The notes below the pieces were generated by a model. The model was not told the origin of the DNA. It saw only the letters and a program-made list of their open reading frames with translations, and did not search any database. The translations under genes and the position numbers were made by a program. Positions 32,213 through 44,633 of a stretch of 64,000 nt of DNA are shown here, in pieces (positions within the stretch are counted from its first letter, which is position 1; each line of letters starts with the position of its first letter). The stretch comes from Gari tellinella (Eukaryota > Mollusca > Bivalvia > Cardiida > Psammobiidae), in NCBI GenBank assembly GCA_922989275.2, contig OV277868.1, forward strand, positions 13,698,291 through 13,762,290, given 5' to 3'.

Positions 32213-32377
32213 TAATTAGCAGGTGTTAAAAACAAGTGCATGCTTAAGGAAAGGTGAACGTAAAACAAGTTTCTGCAGAAACTTTCATGTTTACGTTCAT
32301 TTTGCTTCAAGCTTTCCCGTCTTTTTATGCAGTCAATTAGCCTTCAGTTTAGTGGTCATTATAGAGAGGTTTTATAG
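32175..32377. mobile_element. Pogo/Tc1-like MITE with TA duplication
   Basis: Inverted ends include taaaacctctctat and ccactaaactg at 32179-32209 and their reverse complement at 32345-32375. TA dinucleotides flank both sides (32173-32174, 32378-32379). The centre is a diverged family II palindrome (about 32236-32325). A single matching end, cagtaaaacctctctataac, lies at about 31935. It is too short to encode a transposase. Confidence 0.65.
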
Positions 32378-32591
32378 TAGATTGAATAATGATATAAGGA
32401 CCAAACGCATCTACACGATTGATTTTGGTCTCAAAATCTACTATGCTGCTACAGTTTTTACTTTTGATCGATCAACTCTGTCAAACACGGGTTTGTATTT
32501 TTTCTGAGGAATGTAATCCTTTTTTACATAAGCCGAGGTTAAAGTTGAGATGATAGATAGTTATAGAAGGCAGTGTTATTTATATGCAAAT

Positions 32592-32698
32592 TAGAGAGAG
32601 AGACAGAGACAGAGAGAGCAAGACACACACAGAGATAGAGATACAGAGAGAGAGAGAGAGGGGGGAGAGGAGGGATGGAGGATATATATATATATATA
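32592..32698 (+). repeat. GA-rich and TA microsatellites
   Basis: Runs of gagaga and acagag, then gggggagagg, then an uninterrupted (TA)n at about 32683-32698. Confidence 0.9.
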
Positions 32699-32785
32699 AT
32701 TATCTCCCTTTAATAAAACACAGTTATTTATCTTAGATGTACGTCAAAAGGAAGTGACGACGTCGATATCATGACAACAACGTCA

Positions 32786-32793
32786 TGACGTCA
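32786..32793 (+). promoter_or_regulatory. CRE-like octamer TGACGTCA
   Basis: Exact palindromic TGACGTCA, with a second gacgtc nearby at about 32759-32764. TGACGTCA is the canonical CREB/ATF site. No gene start is visible nearby, so function is unknown. Confidence 0.25.
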
Positions 32794-32811
32794 TAAACAA
32801 TAGTATAGCGC

Positions 32812-32831
32812 CTGATGAATTATAGTGAAAC
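32812..32831 (+). other. Hammerhead-ribozyme-like core (weak)
   Basis: CTGATGA, eight bases, then GAAAC: the two conserved boxes of a hammerhead ribozyme in the right order. The following gcgtcgcgc can pair with itself, but the eight bases between the boxes form at best a very weak stem II, and no clear cleavage-site triplet with a closing stem is seen. Such relics occur in Penelope-like retroelements. Likely degenerate or chance. Confidence 0.2.
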
Positions 32832-32904
32832 GCGTCGCGCATTGTTAGAAGAAATAAAATTGTGATTTTAAAGCCTATAATACATCATTTTTTTTTTTTA
32901 ATTC

Positions 32905-32945
32905 ATATATATATATATATATAGATAGAGAGACAGAGAGATATA
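32905..32945 (+). repeat. (TA)n and GA microsatellite
   Basis: About nine TA units, then gatagagagacagagag. More gacagaca-type repeats follow to about 33030. Confidence 0.85.
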
Positions 32946-33260
32946 TAGACTAGCAGACTGAAAGAGTGAATAAAGACAAACAGACAGAAACAGATGCATG
33001 CAAACAGACAGAGGGTCAGACAGACAGACAGCTGTTTTCATGTGGAAATAATATGCTGTTAGAGCTTCTTCCCGGAATGTCTCAGAGCGAACGGTCAGTA
33101 CTGTATACGGTCGCATGATTGAATTAAATGTACATATCAACTAACTCGACCGAGCTTACTTTTTCGTCTCTTTTCATAAACAGAATTAAACCCTATTTAC
33201 CCTTTTTATGACATCGCATACTAAACGGCAATCAAATAAGTTTAGTTTAAACATATTTTA

Positions 33261-33515
33261 CAGGGCTGCCATAACTTGACATAAAAATCCTAAAATTTTC
33301 AAATAAGCATTTTTAAAGTGCGATTTTACAAATATTTCCTGTTCCCCATCGCCTGTTTCTAGTTGTGTTGCCACGTGGCTGCTTAAAGTAGGCTGAAGGT
33401 AAAACAGAATGCGCCTTAAGGCGCATTCTTCTTTACTTTCAGCCTGCTTTGAGCTACCACATACTAGAAAGAATATCCGAAGATTTAGAAAAAATCCGGA
33501 TAAGTTGCAGTCCTG
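33261..33515. mobile_element. Complete 255-bp CAGGG MITE with palindrome family II centre
   Basis: Left end cagggctgccataacttg; the right end reads aagttgcagtcctg, an inverted match. The direct repeat atttta flanks both sides (33255-33260 and 33516-33521). CAGGG-type ends recall hAT elements, though 8-bp duplications are usual there. The centre (about 33378-33460) is a strong stem, cagaatgcgccttaaggcgcattct extended on both sides. No coding. Partial relatives at 345-446 and at 1562/9822. Confidence 0.75.
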
Positions 33516-34889
33516 ATTTTATTTCAATTATATACATAAAATGGGATTGGACCACAAGTTCTACCAACTTAGAGACGGTCCTTCCCCTATAGTTTAACAA
33601 ATACAAATTCTTTTTCGAGAGCGGGCATTAGTGAGCCAGAGAGAGTGAGAAATAAAAAGAGAGAGAGAGAGAGAAAAGAGAGAAATAGAGCGAGGGAGAG
33701 AGAGAGAGAGAGATAATAGAGCGCGAGGGAGGGAGAAAGTATGTGTACAGTTGCCTCCATAACCATTATACATACTCTCTCTCTCGGCAATCAAATACAT
33801 AAAGAAATTTATACAAATAGCAAACATATATATGTACAGTCGGCTGAGCGGTCATTCGGACTGAAAGTAGACTTTAACTTGGTATATTACTTTTTTTTAT
33901 TTATCTCTGACGACCCGTGTCTGTAAACACCATATTGGATCTGCGATACTGTAACTGTGGAATTCTGAATGTCTACTGTCATCTTCAATCCATATGTGAA
34001 AATTTTAAAAAGACAAACAGGTGGTTTCGCGTTCTTTTGCAAACTACGTTTTAAAACTAGATTATATTATTGATTTAAAAGAGTCAACAAAGTCTTCATC
34101 AGTCATATACATATATTGGAAAATATTGTTTTATAAATGTGGTAATTAACGGTGTAGATACTTATCTAGTGACTGTAACTCAGTGTATGATAAGGATCTA
34201 CTAGACATTTTTAAACAACTTTTCGTTGACTTTCATTCTAAATAACTATAATGTTGATGACATTTAAAATTAAAATGTGTTATCTGGTTTTGAGATGATC
34301 GCTTACAATCATGGATACATTACACATTTCTCCATGCTTACAATGTACATAATACGTATAGAGATAGATCTTACATCCATACAGATAAGAAAAATCAATC
34401 AAATTAATTATGTAAGTACTTCGTTATTGCTGTTTCTCAGTGTCACTCGTTATCTGCCACATTTCCCCATTGAGTGCCCCGATTAAGTGAATCACGTGCC
34501 AAGACTAACTGGTTATTTCCGAAGCTGTCAAGGCGATTTATGGCATACAGTGTTAAAATCGTTATTTTTTATGATTGGCTTTCTAATTGGGGGCGGAGTT
34601 AAACGAAATCATTTACATTAATCTGAGTCATATGATTGGACGAAAAAGAAGGTATTAGTTGGAAACTGGAAGGTCACGAAAGCTTAATTGACACATCAAT
34701 AAGTTAACTTGATAAAAACTTTGATGTTACATAACTTAAAGAAGTATTTTGCCTCTTCATTTTTCTTCTCTCGACAAAAAGGCATATATTATGGTGATAT
34801 GCGTATCACTTTCACACCTGAGCTATGAAATTTGTGTGGGGTGCCATAAATTAAAAAAATCCGTTTGCACTACTAAACCATCATCTCTG
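33516..34889. other. AT-rich sequence with a GA microsatellite
   Basis: A (GA)n tract lies at about 33640-33740, giving meaningless open frames of repeated Leu/Ser on the minus strand. The rest has no supported gene or repeat family. Confidence 0.4.
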
Positions 34890-35310
34890 TACATTGAACG
34901 GTGCAGATCCTGATCAGAGATACAAGGAGTCCTCTGGTCTGGGTTTACATGCTTACTGTTAAGCATACGACAAGTGCACTTGTCATAGGTAAACTGTTAG
35001 AAAGTGACTAGTATATTCGTCGATAGGATTAAGTGTGTGACGTAATTACGATATGTGGTCATATCCTTAAACGGTGTAGATCCTGATCAGAGGACTCGAA
35101 GAAACCTCTGATCTGGATCTACATGTACATGCTTAGCATTCGACAAGTATACTTTCATAGGTAACACTGTTAGTAAGTGACGAATGCATATATATACTCG
35201 TAGATACAATTGAATGTGTGAACCAATAACGATGTGATCGTATCCTTAAACGGGATAGATACTGATCAGAGGGCTCTACTAGGACCCCCCTGATCTGGGT
35301 CTTCATAGTT
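34890..35310 (+). repeat. Tandem array of family I-like hairpin units
   Basis: Three units about 175 bp apart. Each has cggtgtagatcctgatcagag-type left arms, tctgatctgggt-type right arms and a cgacaagtgcact / gataggattaagtgtgtga segment. A fourth, more distant unit lies at about 35640-35830. Related to 14115-14580. Confidence 0.65.
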
Positions 35311-35830
35311 ATCAAGGTTTGTTTATATGTATTATTTATTTATTTTCCAATTGCTGTTGTATCACCGGCGCTTTTGTATTAAAACAACAGTATGGGACTT
35401 GTAGTACGACAGCCGAGTCTACACTGTTTGCAAGAATTTGGGCATTCGAGTTGGTCATTTCTGCCCCGTCTGATTCATTCCTTGCTGATCCATCGTCATG
35501 GTGCTGTTCCCTCCATCAGAACATAGAAGACCGTTAAGGAAAGACAGTCACGTGAACAAAAAGTCATTTATCGCAAAAAAACGCGAGATCAACGACATGC
35601 TGTCCAGACGATTTGCCATTGTGTCAATAGAAGTTAGTGTAAAAAAACGAGTATACTCGTCGATAGGGTTGAATGTGTTAAATAATTGTTTTCATAAACA
35701 GTGCAGATCCGGACCGGAGCACTCCTTTATGAACACTCTGATCCTGGTCTGCACGGTTAGCACACGACAAGTGTACTTTTCTCAGTTACACTGTCAGTGC
35801 AAGGAAATGACGAGTGTACTCTTTGATAGG

Positions 35831-36750
35831 GTTAATGTGATAACCAATTCTACATTTTTATCAACTCATCACGGTTGAGTCTCATCTTTTCAGTTAAAAT
35901 TCTACCATATACATGTACACACATAATCATGATTTAAAAAAAATGAGATGTTGAAATTAGGCTTTTTAAAACTTTAATTTACTATAAATGATGAGTAATT
36001 ATATATACAGACCGGTGGAAGCTTAATGCAGATGAGAATTAATGCAGATAGCTCTGAATGACCTTCGATTTGCAATTAGCTGCCATCTGTCTGCAAAATG
36101 TTCCGCATGACTATTGCTCGGCATTAAGTTGTCACCAATTTGCATAACGGGTAACTTAATGCAGATGACAAAAAAAGTAGAAAGCCTGGTGACAGCAAAA
36201 TCAGTCGTTTTCCAACAATTCTAATTGTTTAAGACACGGAGCCATTGAGCTGTAACATCTTGTTGATTGAAGGCGGCGCTTTTATTTTTGATTGTCGGGT
36301 TTTGTTATCTACCCCCCTGCGCTGGAACGCCAGGGTCGTCGTTTCCGGTGTAGAACACCCAAAGCGTTGTTTTAATGTTTGACACTTTACTTTTGGCCCT
36401 CATTATGCTGAATTATCACCCGCTTCTAAAATGTTTGTGAAATAACTGAAATAAGATTCGTTGCTTAATTTCGCTGAAGAAAAACAGAAAATGAGAGTTA
36501 GTCAGGTTTGACCCTTACTCCATGCTAGGAGTTACGGTCTTCTGTAGGATCCGAACTGTTTGCAAATATTAAAGACGCTACACTCGGCAGGCTAAGGGAT
36601 TATGCTATAAGAAGGTTGTGCGGCCGCCTAAAGCCACGTGATCCTTGCAGCTCCAGTCACCATCGGCTCCTTTTTGTGAAGACGTACACAGTGGGGAATG
36701 TATTATTATTTCCCAATAAACGCGTTTACGCTAAAACGTTTATTTCAATT
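35831..36750. other. AT-rich sequence, weak foldback
   Basis: No gene. Around 36010-36175, aatgcagatga and its near-inverted partners give a loose foldback. A GC-richer patch at 36300-36360 has no recognised feature. Confidence 0.35.
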
Positions 36751-36817
36751 GCAAACAGTTTGGAGTCAGATCAGAGGCTGGGTTACCCAGCGTCTGATCA
36801 GGCTCCAAACTGTTTGC
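36751..36817. repeat. Palindrome family I copy
   Basis: gcaaacagtttggagtcag and its partner ctccaaactgtttgc enclose gatcagaggctggg / cccagcgtctgatc. A clean stem of about 30 bp. Confidence 0.85.
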
Positions 36818-37399
36818 CACTCATATTAAAAGGAATTGTTAGAATTATGTAGAACTTGACATTTTCTACGTTTTAGTGCCTTGCGATTGCGTTTCGTTTG
36901 CGTTTAAACGGGGAAAAATAACGTATTTTCCACTGTCTGCAGCGAATGTCAAATTTACCTGCATTTATTAGGCTTTATGAATATGCTACCAAAACAGTTA
37001 TTTCTTTCTCTCTTCCCTTCCCCCCCCCCCCCCCCCCTTAAAACTGTGTTAATTATTAGGTGTTTAGGACAGGTTACTGCTTACATAAAGGTGAAAGTAA
37101 GGCAGGAAGCTCCTTCAGTAGCCCATGTGTGTAACCCACCGGCAACCGGCGAAATCAATTTTCCGTCCGAAATATATTTATTCTATTTGCTTACAAAGGA
37201 TACAATAACAGGCTTAAATAGTCATTAAGGCAGGTGGTTGATCGCAACAGTACAACAGAGCTTGCTAAATTACTGCTCATCTGCAATTAGCTGCTACCTG
37301 TCTTAAAACCATCCTGCATTTAGTTGCCAAATTTTTAAAACGCCATTCAATAAAAACTGTTTAAAATGTTGTTTTTAAACCCCACCACCAATAAAAGAA
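36818..37399. other. AT-rich sequence with a C17 homopolymer
   Basis: A run of 17 C at 37021-37037, and a diverged palindrome-II-like segment at about 37060-37110. No gene seen. Confidence 0.4.
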
Positions 37400-37554
37400 G
37401 AAGATTTTTTAAGTTTTTATTGAAAAAAATCTATTTTTAGCTCCTGTGACCTAGATATGCAACAGACCTGAACCATTTGAACAATATTGGTAAAGTACCT
37501 CTAAAAGTTACACCATGCCAAATATCAAAGCTCTAGCCACATTAGTTTCAGAGA
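37400..37554 (+). mobile_element. Internal fragment of the 319-bp-repeat family
   Basis: agctcctgtgacctagatat, aatatcaaagctct and attagtttcagag match the element at 18383. It is interrupted by the 5' end of another copy at 37555, so one family member has inserted into another. Confidence 0.65.
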
Positions 37555-38573
37555 ACAAGAGCCCCATGGGGCATATTTCTCTCACCCGAGAATAGCTGTA
37601 CATCAAAATGGAGATAATGATTTATGTCCAGGACGGGGTCATTTTTTACCCAAGAGGCTTAATTTGACAATCTTGATAGAAGACCTGTAGATGGTGCTAT
37701 GTGTCAAATATCTAAGATAAGGGTACTATGGTTTTAGACAAGAAGATTTTTTTAAGTTTCCATTGAAAAAATATATTTTTAGCTCCTGTGACCTACTTAT
37801 GCAACAGACTGGGACCATTTGAACAAAATAGGTAAAAGCCATCTAGAAGTGTCACCATGCCGAATAACAAAGCTCTGGCCATATAAGTGTCAGAGAAGAA
37901 GACTTTTGAAATTTTCACTATATACATCTATGTAAAACTGTGACCCCCGGGGCGGTGCCAATTTTGACCCCAGGGATATAATTTGAACAAACTTGATAGA
38001 GGATTTTGAGATTATGCTATGTGCCAAATATCTAAGCTCTGGCCCTAGTAGTTACAGACGAGAAGATTTTTAAGTTTTCATTGAAAAACATCTATATTTA
38101 GCTCCTGTGACCTAGATATGAAACAGACTGGAACCATTTGAAAAAGTAGGTTTAGAACATCTAGAAGTGTCACCATATTGAATAACAAAGCTCCGGCCAT
38201 ATTAGTTTCAGAGGAGAATACGTTTGAAAATTTCACTATATAACTCTATGTAAAACTGTGACCCCCGGGGCAGGGCCTATTTTGACCCCAGGGGCATAAT
38301 TTGAACAAATTTGATAGAGGACCTGTAGGCGATGCTATATGCCAAATATCTAAGCTCTAGCCCTTGTGTGTTTTGACGAGAAGATTTTTTAAGTTTTCAT
38401 TGAAAAAAAATCTATTTTTAGCTCCTGTGACCTAGATATGCAACAGACCGGAACAATTTGAACAAAATATGTAAAGGATATTTAGAACTGTCACCATGCC
38501 GAATATCAAAGCTCTAGCCATATTAGTTTCAGAGGAGAAGACATTTTAAAATTTCACTATATAACTCTATCAG
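37555..38573 (+). mobile_element. 5' portion of a 319-bp-repeat element
   Basis: Starts acaagagccccatggggc and holds about three units (aaaactgtgacccccggggc, cataatttgaacaaa, aatatctaagctctggccc). It breaks off after ttcactatataactctat at 38573. The 3' hairpin end is absent. Confidence 0.7.
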
Positions 38574-39490
38574 GGGTGTAAAATTCCACTCGCCCGCTCG
38601 CCAATGCGAGAAGGTTTTGAAGTCGGGCGAGTGCTTTCAAATATATGCTTGACCTTCAGGGCGAGTGGATCTTTTGGTCTGGTATTTTCTTAACTAATAA
38701 CTTTGCTCAAAGGTAGATAACTCTTGACTTATTGATTAAAGAACTTCAAACCCTACGATTGTGTTTATAATCGATCAAACCGGGCTACAAAATGAAATTT
38801 TGCTGGTTTATTTGCGTGAGTTATGTTGCGGACATTTTTTACTGAGATAATAGCAAGCGTTAACGGTTTACACATTTAGCTTGAAGCCTTCCGACGAAGA
38901 AAAACGTTTGAATGATGGAGTTGTTAATTGCCGATCGAGGCGCGATTTTTTATATGCAATCAAACTTCAAAGGCATATAAACAAGTGTGTACTGGCAATT
39001 ATTATAATCCGTTAACGGCGATTACGAGTCAACACACAAAGCTTAGTAAGTAGTGATAAGTGGGGTGTGTAATATGGATGGCCAGCGGTATCGTTCTGCG
39101 GAAACAATCATGATGAAGAAAGCAAACGTAAAAATTAAATTCTGATGTCTGTTTATGGCAATGAACACAAATCAAATGCAGTTTATCACGATTTATTCAC
39201 GTTCTTCTTTTTTAACACATATTCATACTTGCAATGACTACCTGCATAGTAATACACTGTAAGCCCCTCTTTCCATTTTGAATCAATAACTACAGGGGGA
39301 AAACTTGGAATTTGTGTATAGCGACCGTTTGTCTACAGTGACCTTTTTTCCATTCTCCCTCGGAAGGTCGCTGAAGACAGTCACGACTGTATTTGAATGG
39401 ATTTAGATTAAAACGGATGAAACAGAAAGGTAAAGCTATCAGGCTTCAGTACAACAGGTGAGCGATATCAGGGCCTTCAGGCCCTCTTGT
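38574..39490 (-). mobile_element. Minus-strand relic of the 29124-30211 family, with an unknown insert
   Basis: 39395-39490 is nearly identical to the 5' end of the element at 29124-30211 (read on the minus strand: acaagagggcctgaaggcc...). 38690-38745 carries ggtagataactcttgact, also matching that family. Between them is unassigned sequence. The left edge, with cactcgcccgctcgcc and gggcgagtg, can form its own hairpin. Confidence 0.5.
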
Positions 39491-40110
39491 TTTTAAATTC
39501 ACACTTATATTTACAATTGCCTCATTCAATTCCATTGACAAAAAGTGTGTTCATTTCAAATAAACACCAATTTTCGAGAGGGCGGGACTTGTGGAAAAGC
39601 TCCGAAGGGGAGGCGGGGCATATGAAGTTTTCATTCGCGAATTAATCTTTGGAACTTGGGGCAGCAAACATTTGGCGGATTTTTTCAAAATTTGTTCTTA
39701 ACCGATCTATGCCTTCCTACTAGTGGAAACCATGATTCCCGACTAATATTCTTCTTTATAAATGAGATAAATTGCAAGAAAATTGACATAAGAATCTACC
39801 TTATAAACAGTGGCCTATATCTGCGTTTCTTTATGACAATAAAACCCCGATATATTTATCCTACTTTAAAATTACGTCACTTCTAATGACGTCATAAATC
39901 AGCATTTTTCGCGCCAAACTGTCAAGTTGTTGACAATGGAACTTATTTTTTCTGCTTTCGAATGTACACAGATTCAGTAAATTGGTCATGGCTGTTCCTT
40001 ATAGGGTACACATTATTCGTGTTATCGATCTCTAATATGGATTAAACATACATGCGTACTGACAAAATGTTTATTTAATGTTAGAAATTACAGCAAATAT
40101 ATTGTAAATA
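39491..40110. other. Unassigned AT-rich sequence
   Basis: No gene or clear repeat. A 76-codon open frame at 39656-39886 shows no domain. Confidence 0.3.
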
Positions 40111-40250
40111 TAAGAAATGAACTGATTTTTTTCGACGTTCAAGCGAAATGAACGACAGAAAATTATCGGCGCTAGCGATTCATGGAATTTGCCGATAATT
40201 TTCTGTCGTTCATTTCACTTGAACGCAGAAAAAAATCAGTTCATTTCTTA
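40111..40250. mobile_element. 140-bp foldback with 60-bp arms
   Basis: The 60-bp arms 40111-40170 and 40191-40250 are inverted with only a few mismatches (centre of arm gaaatgaacgacagaaaatt). The loop is 20 bp. aata flanks both sides (40107-40110, 40251-40254), a likely 4-bp duplication. Too small to encode anything; a foldback MITE. Confidence 0.85.
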
Positions 40251-40611
40251 AATAACATCATTGTTTGACACCAAATGAACCTCCATACAAAATTTCAGCA
40301 CTCTTGTACAAGTATTAAACTTTAAAACAACCCGTCCAAAAAACTTTAACCTGGGGTTTTGCAGCAAAAAACGTTAATCCAAAACATGTTAAAAATTGAA
40401 ATAAATAAGTTAAAATCATTTTTAAGTTTCAACTCCATTACATCAATGTTTAACCCTAAATTAAACATACAAAATTTCAGCACCCTAGCACAAATATTAA
40501 GGTTTAAAACAACCCGTCCAAAAAACTTTAACCTTGGCCACGCTCATGATCACGCTCACTCACGCCGGGGGTATGACATTAGCTCTGCTGTTCTACGAAC
40601 AGGCGAGCTAA
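40251..40611 (+). repeat. 181-bp satellite, end of a first element
   Basis: Units with aacctccatacaaaatttc, caacccgtccaaaaaacttt, then cgctcactcacgccggggg and tacgaacaggcgagcta. The terminal ctaaaa is changed to ctaacc. The 5' end is obscured by the foldback. Confidence 0.7.
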
Positions 40612-41583
40612 CCAGAAATGGGTGTTAAAGCCACCTGATGCTCGCCTGTTTAAAGTTTAAGTCTAAAAACATCTTGTATCAAAAGAAAATCAATTTTCAG
40701 TTTAGAACTATTATTAAATTAATGTTGAGTCTGAGTCTAGTTATATTAAACTTTAAACAACCCGTGCAACCTTTAACCTGGTGATTTGTAGTCAAAACAA
40801 CTAAGTCCAAATTGTGTCAAAAATTGACAAACATTAAAATTATTTTTAAATTTCAACTTCATAACATCAATGTTTGACCCCTAATGAACCTCCATACAAA
40901 ATTTCAGCACCTTAGCACAAGTATTAAACTATAAAACAACCCGTCCAAAAAACTTTAACCTGGTGTTTAGTAGGAAAACAACTAAGTCCAAATCGTGTCA
41001 AATATTTACAAAAATTAATATTATTTTAAAATTTCAATTTCATAACATCAATTTTTGACCCCTAATGAACCTCCATCCAAAATTTAAGCACCCTAGCACA
41101 TGTATTAAACTTTAAAGCAACCCGTCCAAAAAACTTTAACCTGGTGGTTTGTAGTCTAAAAACTTAAGTCCAAAACAAGTCGAAAATTGACATAAATTAA
41201 AATTATTTTTAAATTCAAACTTCATAACATCAATGTTTGACCCCAAATAAACCTCCATACAAAATTTCAGCACCCTAGCAAAATTATTAAGCTTTGAAAC
41301 AACCCGTCCAAAAAACTTTAACCTGGTGATTTGTAGTAGAAAAACCTAAGTAAAAAACATGTCAAAAATTGACATAAATTATATTATTTTTAAATTCAAA
41401 CTTCATAACATCAATGTTTAACCCCTAATGAACCTCCATACAAAATTTCAGCACCCTAGCACAAATATTAAGCTTTAAAACCCGTCCAAAAAACTTTAAC
41501 CTTGGCCACTCTCAACCTCACGCCCACGCTCACCCCGGGGGTATGACATTAGCTCTGCTGTTCTACGAACAGGCGAGCTAAAA
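40612..41583 (+). mobile_element. 181-bp-satellite element ending GGCGAGCTAAAA
   Basis: Anchors aacctcc at 40887, 41068, 41250 and 41431 give a period of 181-182 bp. gctcgcctg near 40640 is the inverse of caggcgagc at the 3' end (41570-41578). The last unit runs into caccccgggggtatgacat and gaacaggcgagctaaaa. It is the same type of element as 1-286. Confidence 0.7.
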
Positions 41584-42295
41584 AGTAGATATTGATAAAT
41601 TAATCATTTCCCGAGGGTACCACAAGAGAATATCAGCGATCTAGTCTATTTTAGCACCAGTTTAAGTCAATAGTTAAGACTAGGTGTTGGATTGCGCAGT
41701 ATACCTTGTATCTATAATAGAAGTCTAGTAACAAAAGCCTTTTTTTTTTTTGGTGGGGGGGGGTTTAATAAATCTAGCTGTATGTGTCAAGTACCTGTGG
41801 TTAAACATCGTCCACATGCACTGCATGAAGCTAGACACCAAATGAAATCATTTGCAATGACAAACAGACAGGGCTAAAACAATATGCCCCGATCATAATA
41901 GATCTAGAGAACATAAAAGTTGAATGTGTTATCAGAGAAATCTTTTCAAAACAGGATGAGGTTTTTCTTTTTCTGTTATTTTGATAATGCTTTTATCTAT
42001 GGTAGAATTAAAACCCAATAAAAGTTCTGGTGAATCTTAAATTTTCCCCAATAGCTGAAGCAAAAATGAAAGCAAGAAAATAGAGAATTTTGTGTCATTT
42101 GCTGCTTACATGATAAATAAAATATTAAATATGTGTGTTTTCAGCATCATATTTATTTACTTGTTGCATAAAATAACATGTGGCTTGCCAATGGCTCCCA
42201 AAATATCATTTGATCAACCTTGTTCAATAAATTTAATACTGAAAACACACTCATTCAACATCCTTTATAGACCGTTTATAATATCTATAAAAGGA
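41584..42295. other. Unassigned AT-rich sequence
   Basis: No gene seen. T11 and G9 homopolymers near 41732-41763. Confidence 0.3.
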
Positions 42296-43390
42296 ACAAG
42301 AGTTGTCAGAGAGACAACAAAGCTCGCCATCGGCACATTTAGAAACTTAAAAGCACACTCAAGGTCACCGAGGTCAAGCTTTTTGCCTGCATGGAAAGGT
42401 CTTGTCAATATACAAATGAAAATTAAATATGAAGTAACACCTCAAGGGACATAGAAAATATAAAAGTTTTTCAAAACCTAAACACAGGTTTCGAATCCTT
42501 AAACCCTTTGATCTAAGTTCAAGGTCAAGGTCATAGGGGTCCAAATTTTTCTGTGCATGGGAAGGTCTTGTCCATATACACACACATACCAACTATGAAA
42601 GCAATACCTCAAGGGACATAGAAGTTATAGGCATTTTTCAAAACCTAAACACAGATTTCGAAACCTTAACGCGGACCCTAAGTTCAAGGTCAAGGTCACA
42701 GGGGTCCAAATTTTTATGTGCATGGAAAGGTCTTGTCCATATACACACACATACCAAGTATGAAAGCAATACCTGAAGGGACATAGAAGTTATAGGCATT
42801 TTTCAAAACCTAAACACAGATTTTGAAACCTAAACACGGACCCTAAGTTCAAGGTCAAGGTCACAGGGGTCCAAATTTTTATGTGCATTGAAAGGTCTTG
42901 TCCATATACACACACATACCAACTATGAAACCAATATCTTAAGAGACATAGAAGTTATAGGCATTTTTTTAAACCTAAACACAGATTTCGAAACCTAAAC
43001 GCGAACCCTAAGTTCAAGGTCAAGGTCACAGGGGTACACATTTTTCTGTGCATGGAAAGGTCTTGTCCATATACACACATGTACCAACTATGAAAGCAAT
43101 ACCTCAAGGGACATAGAAGTTATAGGCATTTTTCAAAACCTAAACACAGATTTCGAAACCTAAACGCGGGCCCTAAGTTCAAGGTCAAGGTCACAGGGGT
43201 CCAAATTTTTCTGTACATGGAAAGGTCTTGTCCATATACACACACATACCAACTATTAAAGCAATACCTCAAGGGACATAGAAGTTATAGACATTTTCTT
43301 AAAATTGTTTACGCCGTTCACGCCGACGACAACGACTACACCGGGGGTATTGCAATAGCTCGTCATGTACTTTGTACAGGCGAGCTAAAA
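42296..43390 (+). mobile_element. Helentron-like element with five 165-bp units
   Basis: Starts acaagagttgtc and ends gtacaggcgagctaaaa at 43390, with a short gccgacgacaacgac tract before caatagctcgtc. Five satellite units (anchors about 42588, 42752, 42917, 43083, 43247) carry the same ttcaaggtcaaggtca box. Flanks aaaagga | aggggaaa fit insertion between A and A. Confidence 0.85.
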
Positions 43391-43611
43391 AGGGGAAAAT
43401 TCCAGAAATATCCTGACAGGCAAAAGTATTAACATTAAGAAAGAAAAAACGACTTCACAAGCCTTCTGGTATTCTTTATATTTAACACATTACCCCATAA
43501 ATACACTTTTTTATGCATTCACTGTATTCTTTCGCTGAAGAAAATAATTTTTACAAAATACAGTATGAATATGCACCCTCATAAATATTTTTTATATCCT
43601 AGAAGATAGGA
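43391..43611. other. AT-rich flank of the palindrome cluster
   Basis: acattaccccataaatacac and cgctgaagaaaataattttt recur at 43740-43810, 45100-45170 and 57250-57330, so this is part of a larger repeated unit around the family II palindromes. Confidence 0.45.
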
Positions 43612-43683
43612 GTTTAAATCAGGCAGAAAGTAAAGCAGAATTGCCTTAAGGAACATTCTGCTATGCTTTCAATCTGCTTTAAG
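43612..43683. repeat. Palindrome family II copy
   Basis: Arms aggcagaaagtaaagcag and ctgctatgctttcaatctgc around a short ccttaagg centre. Confidence 0.75.
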
Positions 43684-43875
43684 ATGTCACCTGTCTTTGA
43701 AACAAGAAACAGGCTATGGGGTAATGTCCTTAAGGGTTAAATGGTTTCTGATCAGAACATATTTTTTGACAGTGTGTATAGTCTAATATATTCCTCAACA
43801 GAAGAAAACAATTCCACTTCATTAGTCGCCAATATGCCCCAACATAAATATTTTCTATATCCTAGCAGATGGTAG

Positions 43876-43947
43876 CTTAAAGCAGGCTGAAAGTAAAGCA
43901 GAAAGCTCCATAAGGAACATTCTGCTATACTTCCAACCTGCTTTAAG
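43876..43947. repeat. Palindrome family II copy
   Basis: Arms cttaaagcaggctgaaag and cttccaacctgctttaag around aagctccataaggaac. Confidence 0.75.
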
Positions 43948-44633
43948 TATTCATATGAATTCAATACCAGAAACATGCAATAGGGTGAAAGTTAAGCTGA
44001 ACTTCCTAATATCTGTTAAAATGTGGCTTAACCTAATTTTAACTTTCAATACATTTATATTCAAATCAAGCAAGCTTGAGATATTCAATTCCAAATGGAG
44101 ACATACAGGTCAGTTTGACTTAAGCAAGTTTGAGGTTCCAAGCATCATCTGTAACTCAGGGCTCCAGATAAGAGGGAGTAAACTGAACAAATCCAACATT
44201 TTCTCACTCATTTCAGCACTGAATCCTACGATTATAATGAGTAATGACACCATAGGGTTAAAAGCAGAAATGAAGATTTTAGTTTTTGAAATAATCCCCT
44301 TATCTGAGGCTCTGTAACTATGGTGTGCAATCGAGCACTGAAAGTAAAAGTAGTTCTGGGTGTTTAGGAGAAACAAAGTCTCACAGTATAAACACTCACT
44401 AATAAGCTCATATGGCCCTAACTCGGCATAAGAAAAATACGACTACCAAACTCACAAACTCCTTCACAGAGAGTATTCATTTGTCAGAGAGTGTGACACT
44501 TAATTTGTAGAGCTACAATTTGTGTCTTTTTCGCAAACATCCATATTATTTTGCACACATCTATATTATATCATATTTATGGGCTACTATTGGACACCCC
44601 AGAGAGAAATACCAGGGTCCAAGGCTATAAACA

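Noticed and set aside
33587..33827. Leu/Ser-rich open frames on the minus strand
   Set aside because: Translation of a GA/CT microsatellite.
42092..42454. A 120-codon plus-strand frame
   Set aside because: Its second half is translation of the acaagagttgtc satellite element and the first half has no domain.
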